DNA of 64,000 bases from positions 675,001 through 739,000 of the forward strand of contig WPIO01000080.1 of NCBI GenBank assembly GCA_009760855.2, given 5' to 3'. Source of the stretch: Cristatella mucedo (Eukaryota; Bryozoa; Phylactolaemata; Cristatellidae). Shown here in pieces: positions 26,881 to 42,875 of the stretch. Each line of letters starts with the position of its first letter. Position 1 is the first letter of the stretch. The notes under the pieces were generated by a model. It ran no database searches and was not told the origin of the DNA. It worked only from the letters and a program-made list of their open reading frames with translations. Position numbers and translations under genes: made by a program.

Positions 26881-27214
26881 CTAACCTGCAGGTGTCTTAA
26901 TTGCCTAACTATACTGAATTTGAAGTCAGTTTCTAAGCAGGGCACTGCCAGGGTGACTAGATTTGATTAGGTGAATTGTCTCAATATTTCCACATTTTCA
27001 GCTGCCATGGTCCATGAAGAACCAGTACTGCAAGCCAGATTCTAACCAACAGCATCCTTAAATATTTAAATGCAAAAAAAGTGGTATCTAATCGTGTAAT
27101 GTTTTGACCAACATTTGACCATTTGAACAAATACCTGATTGTTGGCTTTTGTTTTCAGGCAGCCTCAGCTATTTGTATCAACTATTTGTAACCTCGGCTA
27201 TTTGTGTCAACCCA

Positions 27215-27310
27215 TTCGATCGACTTTTTTTTGCAGCAACTGTGTATCCTCTAGAATGAGATTGAGTTCACCTGGAGGCACTTTATCAAGTGTATTGTCA
27301 CTATTATTAA
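27215..27310 (+). mobile_element. Solo L-a 3' tail
   Basis: TTTGCAGCAACTGTG, GAATGAGATTGAGTTCACC, GGAGGCACTTTATCAAGTG and an ATT-type end. Confidence 0.6.
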
Positions 27311-27799
27311 GCTCCATTCCTTGACAGGATTGTGCACGTGGTTTGTTAACGATCTTACTAGCCCCTGGTTCACTAGGGGCTGACTGTTAGATCGGTTTTG
27401 ATTGGCTGCCCTGAATTCTCGAGCCTGCACTAGTGCTAAATGGGGAGGCTGAGATTATGTTTGAATCCGTTAGGCAAACTATATGGTATCTCGGTATCTC
27501 TTAACTATATCTAGCTAAAGGAGACTGGATCTAGAGAGGATCCTTGCAGTACGGGTATAGAAAGCCAAGTCTCTCAGTGACTCGTAATGCTGGCACTTGC
27601 CTGTACTTGTGTAATACCCAGCTGAACTTTTATGCTCACACTTCTCGGTACTTCTTATGCATTAGATCCCCTCTTAAAGATACTAATAAATCAGCTGTGC
27701 CCTTACTCTGTTATTGGCCGACGACCGAGCTGCATATGGGGCTGACCACACCCTGCAGGAGACCTTAATTCCTTGCACGGGTCAGCTTGGCCAATAGTT

Positions 27800-28910
27800 A
27801 CTATAATAATAATAATATTGCACTTGATAAAGCGCCCTCAGAGAACTTAATCTCTTTCTAGGCGCTTTACATTTGCTGCAAAGTGATACGCAATAGAATA
27901 GTAAGTAAAATCATGCTTGAAAAACAAACAAAATGAATAACATGGTTAGGGTTTACATGCACTGGGTCAGCATGCAAATGTGGTTAGTGGCAGCATGAAC
28001 AGTGTCAGCACGCATAAGCACATCGAGGACGAATCACAGGGACCCACTAAATGCTGTCCTAAATAGGTATGTTTTTAAGTTTCTTTTAAATGTGGTCAGG
28101 TCAGGGGATGTTCTGATGCAGGTCGGGAGGGAGTTCCAGGCTGTGGGAGCATACAAGCTAAATGCACGGTCTCCAAAGGATTTAAGGTTTGTACGAGGTA
28201 TTTCTAGACTGTTGGATTCCGAAAAGCGAGTGGTACGATGCTTTGCCTGATGGGGTAGTATCTCTGAGAGATAGGCTGGAGCCATAGAATGAAGAGACCT
28301 AAAAGTGAGCGACAAAACCTTGAAGTCAATCCGTTGCTTGACTGGTAACCAGTGCAGGTCGGCGAGAAGTGGAGTAATGTGGCAACTGCGACGCTCACGA
28401 CAGACAAGCCTAGCTGCAGAGTTTTGCACCAGCTGCAATCGCCTAATCGCACATGCTGGTAGGCCAGTAAGCAGCTGAGTTGCAGAAGTCGAGACGGGAT
28501 GTCACGAATGCATGGACCAACTTGGACGTGGTAACTTTATCTAAACTAGCCTGAATTTTAGCAATGTTATGAAGCTGAAGATAGGCGGATTTGACTGTGG
28601 AGCTGATATGGTCGTCTAACGAGAGGTCGCTTTGGAATATGACACCTAGATTTCGAGCTGATTCAACAGGAAATATGCTGGCAGAGCCAATTTTGAGAGT
28701 CAGCCTTTCCAATCTCTGGATCACACTGGGTTTGCCCATAACTAGTAAGTTAGTTTTATCATCGCTAAGTTTTAGAAAATTTGTTGCCATCCATGTGCGG
28801 ATGTCATCGATGCATGCAGCTAGTGAGTTGAGAGAATTTGAGGTGCTCGAAGGCTGGGAGGGATCAAAGCAAAGGTACAACTGAGTGTCATCCGCATAGA
28901 AATGAAATGC
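27800..28910 (-). mobile_element. L-a copy with two long ORF pieces
   Basis: Frames 28880-28443 and 28438-28034 (minus) encode from after motif C (LYLCFDPSQPSSTSNSLNSL) to the ORF end ([10 protein letters not shown]), with one break near 28440. The 3' stem-loop tail is at 27800-27890. It is very close in sequence to the copy at 5890-7285, so a fairly recent relative. Confidence 0.85.
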
Positions 28911-28914
28911 TCAT

Positions 28915-29130
28915 CTGGCTGGTAGCATGGAACCTAAAGGTTCGGTCTCCAAAGGATCTTTTGCTTCACACGAGGTTAAACGATTTTTGATTAAGAAAAC
29001 CGCACGGTATGACGCCTAACTGGCCTGGCAGGGAAGTAGATCTGATAGATAAGTTGGAGCCAAAGAATGAAAGGACCTTAAAGTGAGTGACACCTGAAAG
29101 TCGATGCCCTGCATGTGCAGTCCCAGCCGA
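28915..29130 (-). mobile_element. L-a fragment
   Basis: A further minus-strand piece with the PKAWN-region remnants. It abuts the previous copy. Confidence 0.45.
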
Positions 29131-29229
29131 ACCTGCTTCAATGGCCTGCGAAGATGATCGCAGCAGGATCAGCAGCAGCAGGTTAGGGGTGCCCCAACTG
29201 CTAGGCGGAATTTGCTTAGCCGAGCGCTT

Positions 29230-30260
29230 ATACGAGTAACATCCGGATGCTGGATGACTAGAGCAGTCGGGACAGAATGAATCCACTTAAAGACCGTTGG
29301 CGACAGAAGCTTTAGCTCTGCAGGTCCTAGATGTCGATCCTGGATGTCGGACTTCTGAATATAAATGATGATAAAACCGAACTGCTGCTCATAGGACACC
29401 CTAAGCGTGTTGCTGGATTAAAAGGCTTTGCTGTTCTAATAGGTGATGCTATTGAGCGACCATCACCACGTGCTCGAAATCTAGGTGTCGTGTTCGACAG
29501 CTGCCTCAATTTCAAAAGCTTCATTCAGAAGACTGCCTCTACAGCTAGCCATCACATCCGATCCCTATCCAAGATTAGGAGCTGTCTCCCACAGCGGCTT
29601 GTAAACAATTTAACTAGCTCTTTAGTTCTGTCTCGGCTTGATTATTGTAATTCCCTTTTGGCTGGGCTGCCAAAGAAAGCTATTATGCCACTACAGCGGA
29701 CTATGAATATGGCTGCAAGGCTGGTCTTCAAGTCCCAGCGGTTTGAGCACGTGTCTCCTTTGCTGAAAGAGCTAGGATGGTTGCCGGTTGAGCAAAGGAT
29801 ACAGAGCGGCCCGCCACGGCTTGGCTCCTTCGTACCTAGCTGAACTGCTGCATCAGTTTCAGCCTGTTCGCGCCCTCAGGTCCTGTGTGTACAATAAATT
29901 AGCTGTCCCATTCCACCGCTTAAAGACAGTTGGCGACAGAAGCTTTAGCTCTGCAGGTCCTAGACTGTGGAACTCGATTCCACAATTCTTGCGCAACGAC
30001 AACTACTCTCCTCTTGCAGACTAGGGCTCATCCTTTTCAGCGGTCCTGAGCTGCTACTTCCATGCTACTCACTAATTCAACTGCTCTCCTGACTCTTGCT
30101 ATGCTTCCCACGTTCTCTTTGCTGCGTGAGACGAAGTCTGCTGGCTACCGAAAGCCGCTGAGACTGAATACCTAAACAAAACTCTCCTGCGTAACACCCC
30201 CATAGTTTCTATGGCCTTGTGGAGTTACAGACGCAAATGCAATACATTTTCCGTGACTTT
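29230..30260 (+). mobile_element. L-b LINE, 3' half
   Basis: A second LINE family. Plus frames 29331-29810 and about 29810-30024 encode INDDKTELLLIGHPKRVAGL, PRARNLGVVFDSCLNF, VLSRLDYCNSLLAGLPKKAI, LGWLPVEQRI and, after a frameshift near 29810, KTVGDRSFSSAGPRLWNSIP. This matches the region after the RT core of CR1-type LINEs. A 45-base block of its end (TTGGCGACAGAAGCTTTAGC) also occurs at 29295, in front of the main copy. The 3' UTR runs to about 30255. Confidence 0.75.
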
Positions 30261-30432
30261 TTACGGGATATAGTCCCATATACTATCACATCGTAAACTG
30301 CTGCTGTGCATCGGCGAACGGCATTCGTCGGACGCGGCCAAGCAGCAGCATCGTTAACCGGATCTTAAGTTGTGGCGAGCGAAAACAGGAGTGAAAAAAT
30401 TAAAAACAAGCAGATTTAAGACCCGCGCCAAA

Positions 30433-30548
<116 letters not shown>

Positions 30549-30644
30549 TGTATATACATATATAGTAAAATTCATATGTATAGTGCATTCAAAGAACAAT
30601 CTCTATCCGGGTCTTTTACATGTGCTGTAGGGCTAGAACTCAAC

Positions 30645-30850
30645 GTTGGTCATTGATGACGAAAAAGCTTAGCTGGTTTAACGGGTTCATTTTTAGAAAA
30701 CGAAATAAGAGCCTTTACAGCTTATACTGCCACTTGCAATGGGCAATTAAGGATCGCCCCCTGCTGGACTTGAACCCGCGACCTGGGTCGTGAAGAGCGA
30801 GCGTCTTACCTCCTGAACTAAGACCGTGTTATCCTTCGGCTAAACCAGAG
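30645..30850 (-). mobile_element. SINE-b-like copy
   Basis: Reversed, it has a tRNA-like head with a B box GGGTTCAAGTCC, then GGGGGCGATCCTTAATTGCC and GCAAGTGGCAGTATAAGC. Confidence 0.55.
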
Positions 30851-31044
30851 CCTTGGCGGCTGTCTACCCTGCTGTCTGGTCGAGGGCAATAAAGAACTGC
30901 TAGCGGCGGCAGGGATCAAATCGATGGAACCGGATCGTGAACGCTGAGCGACCTACTGCCGTATAGACGATACTCTTGCAGAATATGCAAGTTTTAAAAA
31001 TACTGCGCCGGAGTGGATTAAATGCCCAGGTGGAGTGGTCTAGT

Positions 31045-31210
31045 GAGCCGTAATGGCTCACTCGGTAAGGCGGTTGCTTTTCACGACCTCGACGAGGTCG
31101 TGTTCGAATCCTGCGGTGGGCGATCCTTTATCGCCACTGCAAGCGGTGGTGATAGCCGTAAAGGCTCTTCTATCGCTATATAAAAAGAGGCTGTTAAATC
31201 AGCTAGCATT
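31045..31210 (+). mobile_element. SINE-b copy, well kept
   Basis: GTAATGGCTCACTCGGTAAG (A-box region), TGTTCGAATCC (B box), GCGGTGGGCGATCC, GCAAGCGGTGGTGATAGCCG and AAAAAGAGGCTGTTAAATCA. Confidence 0.8.
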
Positions 31211-31252
31211 TTTTTTGGTCATGTTGAAATGGGCGGCGATCGAGCCTCGCTT

Positions 31253-31690
31253 TAATAATAATAATAATGCACTTGATAAAGCGCCATCAGAGAACTCAAT
31301 CTTTTTCTGGGCGCTTTACGTTTGCTGCAAAGGGAAGCGCGATTGAATGGTGAGTAATATCTTGCTTGATAAACATGAATTAACATGGTTAGTGGTGACA
31401 TGCACAGGGTGAGCATGCAAATGTGGTTAGTGACAGCATGCACAGTGTCAGCACGCATATGCACATAAAGGACTACTCATAGGGACCCACTAAATGCTGT
31501 CCTAAATAGGAGTTTTAAGTTCTTTTTAAATGTGGTCAAGTCAGGGGATGTTCCGACACATGTCGCGATGGAGTTCCAGGCTTTGGAAGCATACGAACTA
31601 AATGCATGGTCTCCAAAGGATTTGAGGCTTGTACGAGGTATTTCTAGACTGTTGGATTCCGAAAAGCGGGTGGTACGATGCTTGGCCTCG
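31253..31690 (-). mobile_element. L-a 3' end
   Basis: The stem-loop tail lies at 31253-31340, then the 3' UTR and the last part of the ORF (frame remnants of FGDHAFS...). Confidence 0.7.
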
Positions 31691-31699
31691 CTTTGGGCG

Positions 31700-32690
31700 G
31701 TTGCTACGACGTAAATTAATCGCTACCGTGATGCTTTCTTTCATTTTAAGTCTACGATGACCCGGCGAGTCTTGACTTGACCGCGAGCAACGATATAATT
31801 TCTAATTAATAGCGATTAAATGGAAAGTAGAAAGGCTTGGGGAGTTATCTGCAGCCAGGATTTATTCCTCAGATTTAATAATTACTCATGTAACAAGAAC
31901 CAATGGAATAATCGCGATGCCATCGTGCTAATATTAACTAGGTTTCAATTTAAAAATGGCTGAAATGTCGAGTTTCAGGCATCTTACAGAGTTAAGGTTA
32001 GTTTGGTACCGATTGCCTAAATGTAGCAATCTAGAGAGATCCACGCGTTCATTGCTATGCTTTTTATCAATGCTAACCACTCTACCGAATGCTCAGACTA
32101 ACCCTTAATGAACTAGAACGTTTCAAAATCAGAGCTGAGCTAACACTTTAAATTTTACGTTGATCGTTGTAGCATTGGCCGAGGGACAAAGCTACACAAT
32201 AAAGCAAGCATTGTGAGCGTCACAAGCTTGTACCTCAGCAATCTCCGAACATGAAGACCTCGACGTCAAGGCTGAACATGTCATCGCGCAAGGGGCATAT
32301 GATGCAAAGATGTTAATTTGGAATTTTTAGAAGTTGTGGTTCTGGTATTCTTCTGAGCTTGTCACGGTCTGAAATATTTATGTTGTATAAGCTTCCCTTT
32401 TATTGGGAAATCATCGAAACTTTTAGTTACTTTTCTGACGTGTTTGTCTTTTGAAATGAACCCTAATCAATACAATTTTAGTTGCATTTGTTTGCCAATT
32501 TTCTGAATATTTATCGTTAATAATAATAATAATAACTCAGTTAGGAATTATATTTCTGGACGTTAGTCTTTTGAAATGAGCTCTTAATAATTCAATATTA
32601 GTCGCATTTGTTTGCCAATTTTCCGATTATTCAGTGTTGTTAACAACACTAATATATTTGTATAACACTCTTATAGAACCAAATGTCTCT
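31700..32690. other. A/T-rich stretch without genes; one tandem duplication
   Basis: No exon recognised. At 32446-32530 and 32563-32640 a block with TTTTGAAATGA and GCATTTGTTTGCCAATTTTC occurs twice, about 117 bases apart. Confidence 0.5.
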
Positions 32691-33830
32691 CTAGGAATTT
32701 TACGCACGGATGCTGTAAAGTACGTACGTATGCTGTATGGGAAGCATGGCAACATGGTTAAAGATAACGTATGGCGTCAGCACGCACCAGCACAAAAAAG
32801 AAATCAGCAAAGAAATCAGAAATCATCTCAAGAAATCAGCAAAGAGACGAGCAATAGGTTTCAACTGCTTTCAACTTTATTTAAGTGTGTCAATTCAGGA
32901 ATTGTCGTGACGTCAGTCGCGAGAGACTTCCAGACTTTTGAAGTATACGAACTAAGGTCATAGTCTTTAAAGGATTTGACGTTGGTTCGACGTGCAGCTC
33001 AAGAACTGGACTTTTGGTCGCAACAGTAGCTGGCGCGATGACTAATTAGGAAACAGTTCGGATTCGGTACGTTGAAGTAAGAGAATAAAAAGTGGGCAGC
33101 CTAAACTTAACGTCAACTGCGACGCTCACGACCGACAAGCCAGAGTGGCAGAGTTTTTCGCCAACTACTAGTGGCCTACTGAAAAGGTCGGCGTGGTGAG
33201 TAGCAGAAGTCAAAATAGGATGTCACGCACGCATGGACCAACTCGGACGCGGTACTCCTCTCTAAGCCGGCAAAGAATTTCTATAATACTGCTTCGCAGG
33301 GTGCTCAATTTTCGTGACCCCGAGGTCATGGGTTTGCATCCCTCAGTGGGCGATCCTCCATTGCCAACTGTGGTGCCAGTCGGGGCTAAGGCTCTTCTGA
33401 CAGCCATACAAATTAGGCCGTTAAATAGGCTCTATTTTTTTTTAATTTTAGCTCAAACTAGGCAAGCTTGACTGCGGAGCTGACGGGTTGAGCGATCCGG
33501 CGAACGAAACGCTTTGGAAAAGAAAGCCCGAGTCTTTCGCAGACGCAAGCCTTGCTTGGAGCCTACGACTTCCGATCCGATCCGAATGTGCAGGTTTTTC
33601 GGTTTCAGAGTAGCACAGTCTGCCCATTGCTAGCAGGTTGGTACCGTCATTCAATTTGACAGGGCTCGTTGCCGCCCAAAAGAAGCGGACGTTGGACGTT
33701 GCGCGAAGCAAGGGAAGAAGGAGTTCGACGCTCGCTGCAATCCAGGCAGGCAGCGATGTAGGCGAAGCTGTGCGTCATCTGCTGCTTTGAAGCCAAAGCC
33801 TCGATCGTGCTTGGCGACTGCATGGGCAAA
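32690..33830 (-). mobile_element. Old L-a pieces split by a SINE-b
   Basis: About 32860-33290 and 33445-33830 parallel successive parts of minus-strand L-a. A plus-strand SINE-b at about 33290-33440 separates them. Confidence 0.5.
33290..33440 (+). mobile_element. SINE-b inserted in L-a
   Basis: CCCCGAGGTCATGGGTTTGC, then GTGGGCGATCCTCCATTGCC, then the end TTAGGCCGTTAAATAGG. Confidence 0.6.
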
Positions 33831-33837
33831 CGGGAGA

Positions 33838-34030
33838 GCGAAAATGCTGCCACTAACCACATTCGCATGCTGACCCTGTGCACGTCACCCATAACCATAT
33901 TATTCATTTTTTTTGTTTTTCAAGCATGATTTTACTTACCATTCAATTGCATTTCGCTTTGTGCAGCAAATTTAAAGCGCCCAGAAAGAGATTGAGTTCT
34001 CCGAGGGCGCTTTATCAAGTGCATTAGTAT
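33838..34030 (+). mobile_element. L-a 3' UTR and tail
   Basis: CTGACCCTGTGCACGTCACC, then AAAGCGCCCAGAAAGAGATT and GAGGGCGCTTTATCAAGTGC. Confidence 0.75.
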
Positions 34031-34049
34031 TATTAATTTTAAAATTGTC

Positions 34050-35140
34050 AAACGAAGTGAACCCGAGTGACCCTGGCGCTGACCCATAGTTTATAGGCTC
34101 CTCGTTTGATTGGTTGTCCGCTGACGTCCGTGCTCTGGCACATCCCTCCGAGATAGGATCTGAAACGCTACATTGTCAGCGAGAGGAGAGTTCAATGAAC
34201 TTTATGATCAAAGTGTATCAATAGCTGCCGAAAGATCAAGCCTGACACGCAGAGAGACTCAGCTTGAGCCTGCATTCCTAAGAAGATCTTACTACACCGA
34301 CAGTAATCCTGACTCTGTGAAGTGGTTAGCTCTAAAACCCTAATGAAATTTACTTACTAGGTTTGAAGTTTTGATATACGAGTTAAGCTGACTTGCCACT
34401 ATTCGTTCCGGTCTTGCTGAAATGAACGGCACAGCAGTCGGGACACTGGCTGAGCGGAAGTTTCTCAAGTTCTCCTCGTCTCGCGTGGCTTTCTTAGCCA
34501 GTGGCCTGAAAGCAGCCTTGTTGAATGGTGCAGGGACAAGACCTGAGACATACTTTTTATGTTATTTATGCATGGCCGTAGCAGCTTTAGGCGTCGCCAA
34601 AGTGGGACAGTGACTTTAGGGCCTGTTGAGGGGTAGTAGCGTTCGTGCTTAAAAAGATTAACTTCGAGATGAGGTAACCAATAAACATCAGATCAGATGA
34701 GGTAACCAATAAAAGACGAGGTCACTAACAGCTGTCTTGAATGTCGATATCGAGGTTCTGGTGAGGAGCTGGGCGAGAGCGTTCCAGCAGTTTGACGTTA
34801 TGTTTAAACAGCGAGGGGATTTTACGCTACCACGCACTGCTGAATCATTCACTGACAGTGGAGCAGTTGCCACCTATTAGAATTCTGGATTTGCATATAC
34901 TAATGCTAGTCAGTCGCACGGAGTTTCGGCGATCTGCAGTGCGTAGAGATTGTGCTGTGAACGAACGCTGGCACACGGGAAACCGATTGCTCAAGGCTCC
35001 GATAGCGGGGGGGGGGGGGTAAAAATCTTAGCCGATTAGACAGGATCAATTGTGAAAATATAAATAATGATCGTGCTGATTAAACATCTTCATTTGTATA
35101 ACTAAAATAGCCAATCCACCAGCCTCATTTGTAGAAATGA
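34050..35140. other. No gene seen; old L-a piece and a G run
   Basis: 34050-34310 resembles degraded minus-strand L-a from the RT region. A run of about 13 G lies at 35008-35020. The rest is unassigned. Confidence 0.35.
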
Positions 35141-35144
35141 AAAA

Positions 35145-35645
35145 AATGTTAGCTGAATAATTGGGGAACGTCAAGAAACATGCTTACAAAATGTGTACGG
35201 CAATCGAATGTGTGTTTAGGAAGATTCGAGAACTTGAAGAAAACCTTTCGAAAGACAAGCACGTTCGAGCTGTTGGGATCGGAAGTTGGACGAGCTGGAT
35301 CGGAAGTTCTGACGACTTTTGCATGAAAGAAAAAATGGTTATGCCGATCTCTGCATCATATGCGACTTGTATCCAAGCTTGTCGAACCACCTTGGTAGAC
35401 GGCGATGCATGCTTGAAGCATACTGAGGTGCATTCTTGTAACTTGTATATTCAGCCTCATTTCCAGCTTGTGTTGGTGTATCGTAAATTCCATAACTTAG
35501 CTAATACTTCACTTATCGTAGGGAAAAAAATTTGAGTTCAACTCGGGTTTCAAACAGGGCTAGAATAATTTCTTATTTTGGCTCAAAAAATTTAGCTGCA
35601 TGCGTCATCGAACGTCCCGGTGCTCGATTTTCCTTTGATGTTGGA
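35145..35645 (+). repeat. Repeat R, longest plus copy
   Basis: Matches the minus strand of 13970-14560 through blocks such as CTTGTATATTCAGCCTCATT, TAATACTTCACTTATCG and TTTCAAACAGGGC. An open frame of 124 codons (35161-35535) crosses it but has no recognisable protein and is not kept in the other copy. Confidence 0.6.
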
Positions 35646-35887
35646 CGCATAGCTCGGTGCGCCGGAAGTGCGGGCGCTCGATGAGGCAGAAGTGCGGGGA
35701 AACCCGAGAGGGTAGCGCACAGTGACGCTGCACGCGCGTGGGGGGATGACTCAATGCACCGCGCCCAGAAAGCAGGCGACACCCGGAAGCGGTCGTACAA
35801 CTGGGGCATCTCTCGAGACGCGCGAGAGCGGTTATCCTTCCTGCGCACCGGTCACCACACCCTTGCTTGCGTAGCCATTTGTCCAGC

Positions 35888-36619
35888 ATGGGTTTTGCGA
35901 ACATTCGGAAGACTCATCCTAAGAAATTCGGCGAAGGCTCGAGGAGATGGTAAGCGTTTCTAGGTTGATAATTACAATAAGTGTTTGTACAATATTAGCG
36001 AGTTTGTATGCTGTCGGAGGCGCGTATTCTGCAGCGCCAATGCGTGAAAAGGTGCGGGCCGTGCTGGTCGCGAAGACTGAGCCCAGTGTGCGCGAGCTAT
36101 AGCTGTCAGCTGCTTGGGCGCGACGTCGCTTGCAGTAGTACTTTTCTTTTCAGCCGAGTCTGCTCGAATAGACACGGTCTTATTCGGAAATACGCTCTGA
36201 ACGCATGCCGTCAGTGCTTCCGGCAGTACGCGAGCGACATCGGATTTAAGAAGGTAGCGTCGCGGTCAGCCGTTGGCGCTCGTTTAGTTGGTCGCGAACG
36301 CTTCCTTTGAGTTTCCATGGCGCGTTCTTAGTCGAAATTTAGCTAGCTCGCTTAGCGCTGCGATTAAGTCTTATTTGCTGCGTTCTAGACCACACCTTGC
36401 GCGTTGTCAGCGAGTGACCTCAAGCTTGAGTATTAGGCGCACCTGCATCGTTATTGCTGAAGTCCACGTTTTTTGTACTTCCGTGGAGCTGCCGCCCGCG
36501 TAGTCGAAAGTCATCGCGAACGCCACTAGAACCGTCTCCTGTGCTGGCGATAGTGCTGCCTGGGTTGTCGCAGCAGCCTCTGTGGCAGGCTGTCCGTTGT
36601 CGTATTGTAGCTCGACTAG
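35888..36619 (+). CDS. RPS29: Ribosomal protein S29 (uS14), copy 2, three exons
   Basis: Exons 35888-35949, 36154-36253 and 36611-36619 join in phase to 56 aa, with the same intron positions and splice signals as copy 1. Two residues differ: Trp7 is Arg ([17 protein letters not shown]) and Val38 is Ala ([12 protein letters not shown]). All four zinc-binding Cys are kept, the last codons give LD then TAG, and there is no stop or frameshift. It also keeps the promoter-side sequence and the AATAAA at 36741, so it is probably transcribed. As it has introns it is a DNA-level duplicate and not a processed pseudogene. An aromatic residue at position 7 is usual in the family as I recall it (W or Y), so Arg there may be tolerated or may mark the start of decay. 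Confidence 0.92.
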
Positions 36620-36740
36620 ATTGCACCACCGAAGATCGTTGGAGCAGGACCGGGCTGGCGATCGATGCTGGACTGGTGGAGCCGGACAGATGAGGTCCAA
36701 AATGTCGCGATCGGCCAGTTCGTGAACAATGTATAGTTAC

Positions 36741-36746
36741 AATAAA
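36741..36746 (+). terminator. RPS29: Poly(A) signal of RPS29 copy 2
   Basis: AATAAA 122 bases after the stop codon, as in copy 1. Confidence 0.7.
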
Positions 36747-36944
36747 CATACGTGATAACTAACGATCGATGCTTTTTTTTGCTGAACCTGAAGCTTCTGT
36801 AGATCTGTGCTGAAGCACAGAGGCCTATTCTTGACAGCAACCTTTCCTCCGTCCTCGCTAGCGCGCCTAGCGGCTAGTATGAGCACGCTGACATGTCTAG
36901 ACATGGCAAGGCATAAATTAAGAAAGAGCCATCCAGAAACAGAA

Positions 36945-37635
36945 TGGCACGACGTCGGCGGGCCGCCGCTGGCACTCGCTCCAGGCGTATTTCCGGGCTA
37001 ATTGCTGCCTTCGTCGGTCGAAGCCATTTCTTCCTCTTCGCTTTCCTTCGTAGCTTATTCGGAAGCTGCGCGCTCGGAGTGCAAAAGAATGGCTGGGCAT
37101 GCACCGCTGACCCGCCCAAGGTCAGCAGGGCCAGGATTTGCTGGCCCTGCTGTCCGCCCGCGCGCGACCGCAAAGTGTTCGCCGCGCGTGCGACGCGGCT
37201 CTCGAGCGAGCGACACGTCGGCAGCGACAGCTCGGCACGACGCGTGACCTCTCACGAAATTGCACTTTATTGAGCCGAGCGCCTCGCACGGTTTCTTGGA
37301 GCGTCGTGTCGTGCAGTTCTCGCTTTCGCTTGCACTGTGGGAATTCCGGTCCCCGATGGCTGCGCGGCGGCGCGAGCCCGCATGCATCCTTAGCCCCGCC
37401 CCCCGAGCGCGAGACAGCAAAGACTGAGAACGCGACGTGTCTAGAGCGACATTAAACTCTCTCGCGAGAATCGCGGACCGCCAGCTGAGGCTCGGAGGGA
37501 CGTCTCGTTCAAGATCTCATCATTGACCTTCGAACTCCTCGAACGTCGCTCTCAATCTGACTCGTTTCGAACGAAAGGGCGCGCGACTCAAATCACTGTG
37601 GCCGCTTGTGGCTAGCGCCGTCGCGATAGTGCGGC
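36945..37635. other. GC-rich spacer, probably 3' region of the Kv gene
   Basis: CpG-rich sequence between RPS29 copy 2 and the Kv stop codon. Open frames occur on both strands but none resembles a known protein. No AATAAA on the minus strand stands out. Confidence 0.4.
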
Positions 37636-37637
37636 GC

Positions 37638-41134
<3,497 letters not shown>

Positions 41135-41569
41135 CGGCGACCTGTGGGATCGAATCGAATGGGGGAAGCAACCAAGGTAACTGAGGTAAAACTCAACAAA
41201 ACAGGTAGAGAGAGAGAGAGAGAGGAGAGAACAACATCCATGTAATCATTTCTTAGCGACTGCTGCCCAGTCGCTGTCTCCCATAATAATAACAAAACAC
41301 TTGTTCCCGCGATCTCTGAGAACTCAACCTCTTTCTAGACACTTCACAGTTGCTGCAAAGGAAACACGATCGACTGGTTTGCGGTAGCATGCTCAATCAA
41401 CAACAATCACAATAGTAATAATAATAATAGAAATAATAATGCACTTGATAAAGCGCTCTCAGAGAACTCAATCTCTCTCTAGGCGCTTTACATTTGCTAC
41501 AAAGGGAAATGCAATGGAATGGTGAGTAATATCATGCTTGATAAACAAACAAAATGAATAACATGGTTA

Positions 41570-42640
41570 ATAATAATAATAATAATAATTCACTTGATAA
41601 AGCGCCCTCAGAGAACTTAATCTCTCTCTAGGCGCTTTACATTTGCTGTAAAGTGAAAAGGGGTGACATGCACAGGGTGAGCATGTAAATGTGGTTAGCG
41701 GCAGCATGCACAGTGTCAGCACACGTAAGCACATCAAGGACGAATCACAGGGACCCACTAAATGCTGTCCTAAATAGGTGTTTTTAAGTTCTTTTTTAAT
41801 GTGGTCAAGTCAGGGGATGACGCAAGTCGGGAGGGAGTTCCAGGCTTTGGGAGCATACGAACTAAATGCACGGTCACCAACATCTGAGAGATAGGCTGGA
41901 GCCAAAGAATGAAGTGACCTAAAAGTGAGCGACAAAACCTTAAAAAGTCAATTCGTTGCTTGACTGGTAGCCAGTGCAGGTCGGCGAGAAGTGAAGTAAA
42001 TGGTGAAGATGTGGCAACTGCGACGCTCACGACTGACAAGCCTAACTGCAAAGTTTTGCACCGGCTTCAATCGCCTGATCGCACATGCTGGTAGGCCAGT
42101 AAGCCGCGATGGCACACTAGGTAAGGCGGTTGCTTTCACGACCTTGGTACCGAGGTCGTGGGTTCGATTCCTGCGGTGGGCGATCCTTTATCGCCACTGC
42201 AAGCGGTGGTGATAGCCGTAAAAGGCGCTTCTGTCGCTATACAAAAAGAGGCCGTTTAATCAGCTAGGATTTATTTATTATTTATTTATTTAAGCAGTGA
42301 GTTGCAGAAGTCAAGACGGAATGCCATGAATGCATGGACCAACTTGGACGTGGTATCCTTATCTAAACAAGCCCGAATTCTAGCAATGTTATGAAGCTGA
42401 AAACTGGCAGATTTGACTGTGGAGCTAACATGATTAGAGGTGGCATGCACAGGGCCAGCATGCAAGTATGCTCAGTGCATGCAAGTGTGCTCAGTGGCAG
42501 CATGAACAGTGTCAGCACGCGTAGGCGTACAAAGGAGATATTACTTTGACCCACTAAATGCTGCAATAAATAGATGTTTTAAAAAAATTCTCTTTTTAAA
42601 TGTTGGTCCTGGCAGGGTATGTCGTAGCCCAAGTCGGAAG
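41570..42640 (-). mobile_element. L-a copy interrupted by SINE-b
   Basis: 41570-42101 runs from the 3' tail to the [10 protein letters not shown] region. The same element resumes after the SINE at about 42290. The 42420-42640 part is another 3' UTR piece. Confidence 0.7.
42102..42288 (+). mobile_element. SINE-b inserted in L-a, with a short target duplication
   Basis: It starts GCGATGGCACACTAGGTAAG (A box), has GGTTCGATTCC (perfect B box) and ends AGCTAGGATTTATTTATTAT. The host L-a reads GGCCAGTAAGC before it and TAAGCAGTGAGTTGC after it, so TAAGC is duplicated. Confidence 0.85.
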
Positions 42641-42875
42641 TGAGCTCCTGGCTGCGGTAGCATTCGAACTAAAGGCACGGTCTTCGAAGGCTTTGAATGT
42701 TAGTGTGTTCGTAGTAGGTACACAATTAGATTCTGAAAAGCTCGCGGAACGATGCACAGCTGCACTGACGGCCGCCAAGCGCACCGTCCGTTGTGCTCAA
42801 GAAGGCCGCTCGCTGCGACTCGAGGTCACGCGCTTGCACGTTCCGAGATGGGTCGCAGCTCGGGAGCGGCGCCAT

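Larger units (their letters stand above)
35769..36940 (+). repeat. RPS29 duplication block, copy 2
   Basis: See 24866-26085. The left edge lies about 125 bases beyond repeat R. Confidence 0.85.

Noticed and set aside
35161-35535. Open frame of 124 codons as a gene
   Set aside because: It lies in repeat R; the reversed copy at 13970-14560 does not keep it open.
36874-37173. Minus-strand 99-codon frame with a hydrophobic start
   Set aside because: The hydrophobic part is short and followed by basic low-complexity sequence. No splice or homology support.
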